This document shows positions 23,263 through 30,158 of a DNA stretch of 64,000 nt, one piece after another. Location: the NCBI GenBank assembly GCA_050290225.1, contig JBNKHG010000093.1, forward strand, positions 45,740 to 109,739, read 5' to 3'. Position 1 is the stretch's first letter. Every line of letters begins with the position of its first letter. The notes beneath the pieces are model-generated. The model was not told the origin of the DNA and ran no database searches. It was given only the letters and a program-made list of their open reading frames with translations. Source of the stretch: JBNKHG01 sp050290225. Its GTDB lineage: Bacteria; Pseudomonadota; Gammaproteobacteria; Pseudomonadales; Cellvibrionaceae. A program made the translations under genes and the position numbers.

Positions 23263-24219
23263 TTAACTCCGGTAATTGACTTCCGGCAACACGCAAAGCA
23301 TTTCATAGAGCAGGTTTGCGCCCACGACCGAGGTGTTGTGGGTCGTGTCATAGGGCGGGGACACTTCCACCAGATCGCCCCCTACCACATCCAGCCCCTT
23401 GCAGCCCCGCACGATTTCCAGTCCCTGCTGTACGGTCAGTCCGCCAATTTCCGCTGTGCCGGTACCGGGGGCAAAGGCGGGATCGAGGCCGTCGATATCG
23501 AAGCTGATATACACCGGGCCACCGCCCACCTTGTCCCGCACTTCCGCCATCAGGGGCGTCAGGGATTTGTGCCAGCAGTCCTCGGCCTGTACCACCCGGA
23601 AGCCCTGCTCGCGGGACCAGTCGTATTCGTCGGGGCTGTAGCCGGTGCCGCGCAATCCAATCTGCACCACCCGGTTGCAGTCCAGCAGGCCCTCCTCCAC
23701 GGCGCGCCGGAAAGGGGTGCCATGGGCAATTTTTTCGCCGAACATCTCATCGTTGATATCGGCGTGGGCGTCGACGTGCACCAGGCCCACGGGACCGTGT
23801 TTTTTCCTGAGCGCTCGCAGGATGGGCAACACAACGGTGTGGTCGCCGCCGATGCTCAAAGGTTTGATCGCCTTGGCCATGAGGTCATCGTAAAAGTCTT
23901 CGATAATCTGCATGCTTTTCTGCAGGTTAAAGGTATTGATGGGCACGTCGCCCACGTCAGCTACTGTGATGGAATTGAACGGATCGGCACCGGTGGAGAC
24001 GTTAAACGGGCGCAGCATGCGCGACTCGTCACGAATTTCCCGGGGGGCCAGGCGGGCGCCGGGGCGATTGGAGGTGCCTATATCGAAGGGTATGCCGACG
24101 AAGGCGGCATCCAGGTGGGCGTCGGCCTCGACGGCGGGCAGCCGCATAAAGGTCGCCGGGCCGCCAAAGCGGGGCATATCGTTGCCCCCCAGGGGCTGGT
24201 AAAAGACTTTTTCAGTCAT
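23263..24219 (-). CDS. gbuA: Guanidinobutyrase/guanidinopropionase-type ureohydrolase
   Basis: A 318-residue arginase-family enzyme, distinct from the SpeB upstream. The N-terminus QPLGGNDMPRFGGPATFMRLP and the blocks DEMFGEKIAHGTPFRRAVEEG and FRVVQAEDCWHKSL closely follow Pseudomonas GbuA/GpuA, which hydrolyse 4-guanidinobutyrate or 3-guanidinopropionate to the amino acid plus urea. Metal ligands are present: His127, Asp150/His152/Asp154 and Asp241/Asp243. It lies downstream of the aldehyde dehydrogenase gene on the same strand (55 bp gap), with a LysR gene divergent from that gene, an arrangement reminiscent of pseudomonad guanidino-acid loci. Substrate choice between 4-guanidinobutyrate and 3-guanidinopropionate cannot be settled by eye, so the symbol is tentative. 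Confidence 0.85.
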   Translation of the reverse strand: MTEKVFYQPLGGNDMPRFGGPATFMRLPAVEADAHLDAAFVGIPFDIGTSNRPGARLAPREIRDESRMLRPFNVSTGADPFNSITVADVGDVPINTFNLQKSMQIIEDFYDDLMAKAIKPLSIGGDHTVVLPILRALRKKHGPVGLVHVDAHADINDEMFGEKIAHGTPFRRAVEEGLLDCNRVVQIGLRGTGYSPDEYDWSREQGFRVVQAEDCWHKSLTPLMAEVRDKVGGGPVYISFDIDGLDPAFAPGTGTAEIGGLTVQQGLEIVRGCKGLDVVGGDLVEVSPPYDTTHNTSVVGANLLYEMLCVLPEVNYRS

Positions 24220-24274
24220 GGTATCTACCTGTTGTCTGAGCGCCTTGATGGAAGGCGCTTGTTGAATTCCAGTA

Positions 24275-25696
24275 TCAACCCTCGCCGAGTTGAACGGATT
24301 TTATTTCCACAAACTCGTGCAGGCCGGCATCGCCAAACTCACGGCCATTGCCAGACTGTTTAAAGCCGCCGAAGGGGGCGTCGTAGTTAAAGCCGGCGCC
24401 CTGCACAAAACAGAGTCCCGCGCGCAATCGACGGGCGATCTCCAGGGCCTGCTCGCGCTCGCCGGCGTAAACGCCGCTGGAAAGACCGTAAGGCGTATCG
24501 TTGGCAATAGTGACTGCCTCGTCGAGGTCCCGGTAGGGAATCATGCAAAGCACCGGGCCAAAAATCTCTTCCCGGGCGATGGTCATGCGATTGTGCACAT
24601 TGGCAAAAATGGTGGGGCGGATATAGAAACCTGTCTCCAGGCCCTCGGGTCTGTCGCTGCCGCCGGTCACCAGTTCGGCCCCCTCGGCCAGCCCCTGCTC
24701 GATATAACGCAACACGGTCTGTTGTTGCCGGGCGGAGGACATGGGTCCCATAAAAGCATCGTCGGTGCCAATGCTCAGGCCTTCAGCCACCCGCCTGGCG
24801 ATGGCCACGGCCTCGGCGTATCGGCTTTCCGGCACCAGCATGCGGGTCAGTGCCGTGCAGGTCTGGCCGCTATTGATCATCACATCCTCAACGCCGTAGG
24901 TAACCGCTTTTTCCAGGTCAGCCGACTCGGTAATAATGTAGGGGGATTTTCCGCCCAACTCCTGGGTGACGCGTTTGACCGTGGGGGCAGCGGCTTCGGC
25001 AATCTTGATGCCGGCGCGGGTGGAACCGGTAAAGGAAACCATATCCACCTCCGGGTGACTGGCCATGGCCGCACCCACCACGGCACCGGGGCCGATCACC
25101 AGGTTGAATACGCCGGCGGGCAGGCCCACCTGGTCCATAATCTCCGCCATTATCAGGTCTTGCATCGGCGTCTGCTCCGCCGGTTTGACCACCATGGTGC
25201 AACCGGCGGCCAGGGCCGGCGCCACTTTGCCCACAAACTGGTGCAAGGGGTAGTTCCAGGGGTTGATAAAGGCGCAGACGCCCACGGCTTCCCGCAACAC
25301 CATCGAGTGGCCGGCCTGCTGTACCTCCTCCATGGCGAAAGCGCGCTCGGCAAAAGAGCGCAGTCCGTAGATCGGGCCGGTGACCTGCAGGTCCACCGCC
25401 ATCTGCGCCGGGCAGCCCATGGTTCGGGAAATGGCGTCTGCCAGTTCCGCCTGGCGGGCCTCCATGGCGTCGGCGATCTTGTTGATCAGCTCGCAACGGG
25501 TTTGGCCTGAGGTGGCGGACCAGGCGGGAAACGCCGCCCGCGCAGCCGCCATGGCGCGGTCGACGTCTCCGGTATCACCCATGGCCACCCGGGCCGTTGT
25601 CTGCTCGGTGGCGGGATTGATTACGTCGTGGGTGGCGCTGCCGTGGGGAGTTACCCAGGCGCCGTCAATGTAGAGTTTGTCGTAGACTTTAGTCAT
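24275..25696 (-). CDS. NAD(P)-dependent aldehyde dehydrogenase
   Basis: A 473-residue ALDH-superfamily enzyme. Visible catalytic residues are Asn148 (NPWNYP), Lys171 (VVKPAEQTP), Glu246 (QELGGKSP) and the nucleophile Cys280 (NSGQTCTALTR); FTGSTRAG is the cofactor loop. It fits the aminobutyraldehyde/betaine-aldehyde dehydrogenase type. In this setting it would oxidise 4-aminobutanal from putrescine transamination, or 4-guanidinobutanal, to the acid. It is first in a likely operon with the ureohydrolase and is divergent from the LysR regulator across a promoter region with three 18-bp-type repeats. Shine-Dalgarno is weak. Confidence 0.9.
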   Translation of the reverse strand: MTKVYDKLYIDGAWVTPHGSATHDVINPATEQTTARVAMGDTGDVDRAMAAARAAFPAWSATSGQTRCELINKIADAMEARQAELADAISRTMGCPAQMAVDLQVTGPIYGLRSFAERAFAMEEVQQAGHSMVLREAVGVCAFINPWNYPLHQFVGKVAPALAAGCTMVVKPAEQTPMQDLIMAEIMDQVGLPAGVFNLVIGPGAVVGAAMASHPEVDMVSFTGSTRAGIKIAEAAAPTVKRVTQELGGKSPYIITESADLEKAVTYGVEDVMINSGQTCTALTRMLVPESRYAEAVAIARRVAEGLSIGTDDAFMGPMSSARQQQTVLRYIEQGLAEGAELVTGGSDRPEGLETGFYIRPTIFANVHNRMTIAREEIFGPVLCMIPYRDLDEAVTIANDTPYGLSSGVYAGEREQALEIARRLRAGLCFVQGAGFNYDAPFGGFKQSGNGREFGDAGLHEFVEIKSVQLGEG

Positions 25697-25763
25697 TTGT
25701 TTGCCAGGCCGAATTCACGTTTAAGGGATGGGTTTTCACAATTGTCTTGCTCCCCTGGCCGTG

Positions 25764-25816
25764 AGGCTATAGCCCCTTTGGGTTATAGGCCCTGGGGTGG
25801 TTATAGGCCTCCGGGG
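25764..25816. promoter_or_regulatory. Three 18-bp-spaced repeats in the ALDH/LysR divergent promoter
   Basis: GGTTATAGGCC-YTSGGG-like units occur at 25781-25797 and 25799-25816, and a more diverged copy (GGCTATAGCCCCTTTG) begins at 25765. Their 16-18 bp spacing and location between divergent genes suggest binding sites for the LysR-type regulator or another factor. Confidence 0.4.
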
Positions 25817-25859
25817 CAGACCTCTGACAAGTCCCGGCTAGTAGGGTAGCCCCCTTGGA

Positions 25860-26810
25860 ATGGACCGCAAAACGACTTATGCTGATAGAGTCATTCCAAA
25901 AACTCATAAACTTGCCATGCGCCGTCACCTGCCGTCCCTGATCGCCCTGCAGTGCTTTGATGCCTCTGCCCGCTACCTCAGTTTTACCCGCGCCGGAGAG
26001 GAGTTATGCCTGAGTCAGAGCGCAGTCAGTCGCCAGATCAAGAAACTGGAAGCGTTTCTCGGGTGCGTTCTGTTTGAGCGGGTCAAGCAGCGTTTGCAGT
26101 TGACCCCGGTGGGGCGGGACTACGCGGAAGAGATCCGCAAGGCACTGGACCAGGCGGAATCAGCCACTCGGAACGTGATCGCAGGCCAGACGGTGCCGCT
26201 TCGGTTGGCCACCGAGCCCGGCATTGCCAGCCGCTGGTTGATTCCACGGCTGCCGGCGTTTAATCGGCAATACCCGGGAATGGAGATAGAACTGATCACC
26301 GATATGGAACGCGCCTACGGCGATGCGCGCGACTACGATCTGGCGATTCTGTTTGGCGACGGCCACTGGCCGGGTGTGGTGTCACGGCAACTGATGCCGG
26401 AAATTCTGTTGGCGGTAGCGCATCCGCAATTGCTGAAGGCGGACCCCTGTAGCGATTTCGGGGATATCGTCGACCTGCCGTTGCTGCACCAGTCCGGCAA
26501 ACTCTCCGCTTCCAGGCAATGGTTTAGCGCCGCGGGTTACAGCGATGCGGAGATTCAGCGATTGCCGGGCCAGCGGTTCGAGTATTTTCAGTTATTGCTG
26601 GACGCCTGTTTGCGGGGCATGGGGGTGGCGGTACTGCCGCTGTATTTCGTGCAGGAAGAGTTGGAGAGCGGCCGCCTGGTGAAAGCCTGCGAGCGTGAGT
26701 TGGTGCTGGATGAGCAGTACTATGTGGTGGTGTCCAGGGAAAAGTCGGTTCTGGCGAGTATCAGCGTGTTGGTTGATTGGTTATTGGGGCAGTCTGTACG
26801 TCGTATCTGA
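25860..26810 (+). CDS. LysR-family transcriptional regulator
   Basis: A 316-residue LysR regulator of the GcvA-like group. The N-terminal winged helix-turn-helix (LQCFDASARYLSFTRAGEELCLSQSAVSRQIKKLE) spans about residues 30-64 and the periplasmic-binding-protein-like effector domain covers the remainder. The start is uncertain: the ATG at 25860 has only a weak TTGGA, while another ATG at 25917 would give a more typical N-terminus (MRRHLPSLIAL) but lacks any ribosome binding site. Being divergent from the aldehyde dehydrogenase-ureohydrolase pair, it is the probable activator of that operon, as GpuR is for gpuA in Pseudomonas (inference by analogy). Confidence 0.87.
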   Translation: MDRKTTYADRVIPKTHKLAMRRHLPSLIALQCFDASARYLSFTRAGEELCLSQSAVSRQIKKLEAFLGCVLFERVKQRLQLTPVGRDYAEEIRKALDQAESATRNVIAGQTVPLRLATEPGIASRWLIPRLPAFNRQYPGMEIELITDMERAYGDARDYDLAILFGDGHWPGVVSRQLMPEILLAVAHPQLLKADPCSDFGDIVDLPLLHQSGKLSASRQWFSAAGYSDAEIQRLPGQRFEYFQLLLDACLRGMGVAVLPLYFVQEELESGRLVKACERELVLDEQYYVVVSREKSVLASISVLVDWLLGQSVRRI

Positions 26811-26879
26811 TCCCTGCTGTGATAAAGGACAAAGGGGGACTGAAAGTCCTACACTGTTTTTAAAACCGACTGGAGCAAC

Positions 26880-27122
26880 ATGATGTCTGAACCAAGGCGT
26901 GCCTCTGATACACCCTACGGCGTTGATGTTGAATCGGGTAAGACCTATTTTTGGTGTGCCTGTGGCCGGAGCAAAACGCAGCCCTTCTGCGACGGCTCCC
27001 ATAAAGGCACGGAATTCTCGCCTGTCAAATTCACAGCCACAGAATCAAAAAAACTTTTCTTTTGTGGTTGTAAACGCACTGGCAATCAACCGCTGTGCGA
27101 CGGGAGTCATAAGTTGCCATAA
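26880..27122 (+). CDS. CDGSH iron-sulfur domain protein
   Basis: An 80-residue protein with two CDGSH motifs: CACGRSKTQPFCDGSHKG (about residues 27-44) and CGCKRTGNQPLCDGSHKL (about 62-79), each with the three Cys and one His that hold a [2Fe-2S] cluster. Small tandem CDGSH proteins are electron-transfer or redox-sensing proteins of unclear partner. Two successive ATG codons start the frame; GGAG lies 4 and 7 nt upstream respectively, so initiation at 26883 is equally possible. It stands alone after the LysR gene. Confidence 0.9.
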   Translation: MMSEPRRASDTPYGVDVESGKTYFWCACGRSKTQPFCDGSHKGTEFSPVKFTATESKKLFFCGCKRTGNQPLCDGSHKLP

Positions 27123-27299
27123 CGGCGCTGGGCGTCCCACCTTCCGGGTCTCCTTCGTTCGTCAGTATTTTTTACAGCAATTTGCCCGGAATGAGGAAAA
27201 AGGCGTCGGTATCTTTTACGTGCTCCCTTTGCCGTTATTCTAATTAATTGAATTTCAACAAGAAATATTTTGGGAATGAATATTGCCTAAGCTCTGGGT

Positions 27300-27384
27300 G
27301 CACTTTCTTTGAACGGCACTTTTTTTAACGGCACTTTTTTTAACTGCACTTTTTTTAACGGCACTTTCTTGAACCGCACTTTGT
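27300..27384. repeat. 15-16 bp tandem repeat upstream of the PEP-CTERM-like gene
   Basis: Five to six head-to-tail units of the form GCACTTTTTTTAACG (variants with CTTTG, CTTG, AACT) run directly up to the ribosome binding site region of the gene starting at 27400. T-tract length and unit number are prone to change by slippage, so expression could vary. Confidence 0.85.
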
Positions 27385-27399
27385 AACAAGGAGTTTAAG

Positions 27400-28020
27400 G
27401 TGAAAATCATACCTGTAGTCACACTTGTTTTGGGCCTGTTGTCGATTCAGACCCAGGCAATGGTTATCAATGGCAGCTTCGAGGACGGCATATTTGTACC
27501 CGCTGGCAGCGCCAGGAATATTTCATCCACGGGCATTAACGGTTGGACGGTGTTGTCGAATGATGTCGAATATTTCTCTAACGGTTTCTTCGGTTTACAG
27601 GCCCAGGACGGCAACCGGGCCATTGATTTGACCGGCAATGACAACGGTTTCGGTACCCTCTCCCAGGTGCTTTCGACCACATCCGGGATGAATTATGTGC
27701 TGCGATTCTGGCTCGGCGGCAGTAATCTGTTCGGTGTGTACGGGGAATCCGGTGCGGGCCCCAAAGTCAAGGTCAATATTGGGGGCACTGAGAAAACCTT
27801 TGTCGGAAGCCGCAATGCGGCTAACGATTGGCAAATGCAGAGCTGGTTTTTCACCGCATCCTCAAACAGCACGGTGCTGAGCTTTACCGGTTTGCAGGAA
27901 ACACTGTGTTGCTATGTCGGGCTGGATAATGTGAGCGTGAGCGCGGTTTCCGAACCCGGTGTCATCGGCATGCTCGGTCTGGGATTGTTGGGGCTGGGGC
28001 TTGCCCGCCGGAAAAAATAG
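27400..28020 (+). CDS. PEP-CTERM-like exported protein
   Basis: A 206-residue secreted protein starting at a GTG with AAGGAG about 8 nt upstream. A signal peptide (to about residue 20, TQA) is followed by a beta-rich domain beginning VINGSFEDG, as in DUF642/choice-of-anchor proteins. The C-terminus EPGVIGMLGLGLLGLGLARRKK has the EP motif, hydrophobic helix and terminal basic cluster of a PEP-CTERM sorting signal, which exosortase/archaeosortase systems process during export to the surface or matrix. No exosortase gene is in the window. A tandem repeat abuts its promoter and a hairpin follows it. Confidence 0.82.
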   Translation: MKIIPVVTLVLGLLSIQTQAMVINGSFEDGIFVPAGSARNISSTGINGWTVLSNDVEYFSNGFFGLQAQDGNRAIDLTGNDNGFGTLSQVLSTTSGMNYVLRFWLGGSNLFGVYGESGAGPKVKVNIGGTEKTFVGSRNAANDWQMQSWFFTASSNSTVLSFTGLQETLCCYVGLDNVSVSAVSEPGVIGMLGLGLLGLGLARRKK

Positions 28021-28043
28021 GCGGATACCGTCAAAATCCTGAT

Positions 28044-28062
28044 GGCCCGCTTATGGCGGGCC
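28044..28062. terminator. Hairpin after the PEP-CTERM-like gene
   Basis: GGCCCGC-TTATG-GCGGGCC, 7-bp stem and 5-nt loop, 23 nt past the stop. No T run follows on either strand, so it may be only a weak or rho-assisted terminator between the convergent PEP-CTERM-like gene and glpD. Confidence 0.5.
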
Positions 28063-28149
28063 CTGCAAATATTCTCCACTTGCCGGCATCCCAGGACACC
28101 CTGAAACCGCTTTTGGCAACGAGGTTGGCGGGCGTTAAAGTGGAAATGT

Positions 28150-29682
28150 TCAGCACGTACTTTGGAGCTGGAAGTTCAACCTGGACCGGTGCAGGGTGAA
28201 CTCTGCCAGGGCCTGTTCCTGATCGGTTGTCAGAAAAAGTCCCAGTTTGGTTCTGCGCCAAAGTATATCGTCGATTTCCTGCGCCCACTCTTGGGTTATC
28301 AGGTATTCCACCTCGCGTTGGTAGAGTCCGCCCCCGAAGTGCTTTCCCATCTCTGTCAGGTTTTCAGCTTTACACAGAATTTGATGGCTGAGCGTGCCAT
28401 AGGTGCGGACATAGCGTCTGGCAATTTCCGTTGGCAGCCAGGGGTACTGTTGTTGCAAACTGTTTTGCAGCCTGGCCTGGTTATCGAAGTCCCCGCCGGG
28501 CAGTGGCTCAAAGGCGGTCCAGGCTTTGCCGATGTGGGGAAAGTGGTGAGACAGTTGATCGACCGCACTCTCGGCGAGTTTCCGATAGGTGGTTATCTTG
28601 CCGCCAAACACGGATAACAAGGGTGCCCTGTCCGGCGGTTGATCCAATTCGAGGGTGTAGTCCCGTGTGACCGCTGCCGGCGAATCGGCATCGTCTTCCA
28701 TCAGCGGGCGTACACCCGAATAGCTGCCGACAATCTCCCTTGCCCGGATTTTTGTTTTAAAGTGATCATTGACGACGCTGATCAGGTATTGCATTTCCGC
28801 TTCGGAAATACAGGCGCAGGCGGGATCTCCCTGATACTCCACATCGGTAGTGCCGATCAGCGAAAAATGGTCTTCATAGGGCAACACAAACACAATGCGG
28901 TTGTCCGCGTTTTGAAGAATATAGGCATAGGGCTCGTCGTGAATCCGGGGCACGATAATATGGCTGCCCTTGACCAGTCGAATGTGTTTGGGTGGTGGCG
29001 TTTCCAGAGCATCGTTAAAAATCTGGACCACCCAGGGGCCCGCGGCATTGACCAGGGCTTTTGTGGCGACGGTTTCCCGCTTGCCGGTCCTTTGGTTTTC
29101 CAGGGTGACTTCCCAAGCGGGTTCGCCCGCTTGGGAGCGTCGCTCGGCGTGGACGCAGCGGCATCGGGTGAGAATGCGAGCGCCTCTTTCCCTGGCTGCC
29201 ACGGCATTTAATACCACCAGACGGGCATCGTCAACCCAGGCGTCGGAGTATTCAAACCCCTTGTGAATTTGGTCGACCACCGGGCTGTCGCTCGTAAAAC
29301 GGATGCTGTGCGAAGCCTGTAGGGTGCCGCGCCTGGTGAGGTGGTCGTACAGAAACAGGCCGATTCTTATCAGCCAGGCCGGGCGCAGGTGCGGTCGATG
29401 GGGCAGCCGAAAACGCAATGGCCAGATAATATGGGGTGCCTTGTGCAGCAGCACTTCCCGCTCGGCCAGGGCTTCGCGAACCAGGCGGAATTCGTGGTAT
29501 TCGAGATAGCGCAGGCCGCCGTGAATCAGTTTGCTGCTGTGGGAGGAGGTGGCGGAGGCCAGGTCGTTCATCTCGCACAGCAATACGTTTAAGCCCCTGC
29601 CCGCGGCGTCGGCCGCGATGCCGGCGCCATTGATACCACCACCGATAACCAGGAGATCGTAGAGGTTGTGGTGGTTGCTCAT
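28150..29682 (-). CDS. glpD: Aerobic glycerol-3-phosphate dehydrogenase
   Basis: A 510-residue FAD enzyme that oxidises glycerol 3-phosphate to dihydroxyacetone phosphate and feeds electrons to quinone at the inner membrane. The FAD motif VIGGGINGAGIAADAAGRG is at 12-30; HSSKLIHGGLRYLEYHEFRLVREALAERE and the C-terminal block VFGGKITTYRKLAE are diagnostic of GlpD. Length matches E. coli (501). GAGG lies about 5 nt before the ATG. It stands alone; glpK, glpF and glpR are not in this window. Confidence 0.95.
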   Translation of the reverse strand: MSNHHNLYDLLVIGGGINGAGIAADAAGRGLNVLLCEMNDLASATSSHSSKLIHGGLRYLEYHEFRLVREALAEREVLLHKAPHIIWPLRFRLPHRPHLRPAWLIRIGLFLYDHLTRRGTLQASHSIRFTSDSPVVDQIHKGFEYSDAWVDDARLVVLNAVAARERGARILTRCRCVHAERRSQAGEPAWEVTLENQRTGKRETVATKALVNAAGPWVVQIFNDALETPPPKHIRLVKGSHIIVPRIHDEPYAYILQNADNRIVFVLPYEDHFSLIGTTDVEYQGDPACACISEAEMQYLISVVNDHFKTKIRAREIVGSYSGVRPLMEDDADSPAAVTRDYTLELDQPPDRAPLLSVFGGKITTYRKLAESAVDQLSHHFPHIGKAWTAFEPLPGGDFDNQARLQNSLQQQYPWLPTEIARRYVRTYGTLSHQILCKAENLTEMGKHFGGGLYQREVEYLITQEWAQEIDDILWRRTKLGLFLTTDQEQALAEFTLHRSRLNFQLQSTC

Positions 29683-30158
29683 TGAGGCCTCGATGGTGAT
29701 TGCTCTGCGCCCGGCATGGGCATTATCTTAAGTATAAAAAATTAGCGGGGAAATGCATGGGTGTCTGTTCGGGACATAACGCGTTTTCTACCTGTTACGT
29801 GGAGGTCCTACATCAGGGTAGTTTGAATGCCGCATTAGTGCCATTCCGGGGAATCTTTGGTGGGGGCAGGCGTTGTTTTGCAGACTGTCGGTGTGGGTGG
29901 TTTAGATGGTGGTTGGGCGTTCTTAATGGTCCGGGGTAAACTCCCCCTGGCGGGCCCAAAAACAGCTACCAAAAATTCCTGAAAATGACGCTGATAGAAT
30001 ACTCAAACTCAGGGGTATTGGATTGCCGCTGTCCGAGCTGTTCGAGCTCGCATCGATGGGATTTATCAAAAATATCCCGGGATACAGCCATGGCTTGCAG
30101 GTTCAAACACGCCCCGGAGAATACCAGGGCGCTTGAGGATACAGGGGAAATGCCCTCC
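29683..30158. other. Intergenic region between glpD and the second TonB receptor gene
   Basis: A 476-bp gap holding the glpD promoter side and the 3' flank of the TonB receptor gene. There are no supported genes and no clear terminator for the receptor. A short CGAGCTGTTCGAGCTCG-type dyad lies near 30034. Confidence 0.5.

Noticed and set aside
23047..24363. 438-codon plus-strand open frame opposite the ureohydrolase gene
   Set aside because: It is the antisense shadow of a confidently recognised ureohydrolase, preceded by the speB relic. Its product matches no family and it has no ribosome binding site.
24290..25510. 406-codon plus-strand frame opposite the aldehyde dehydrogenase gene
   Set aside because: Antisense shadow in GC-rich DNA; the His/Gly-rich composition is typical of such shadows, while the minus strand has all ALDH catalytic residues.
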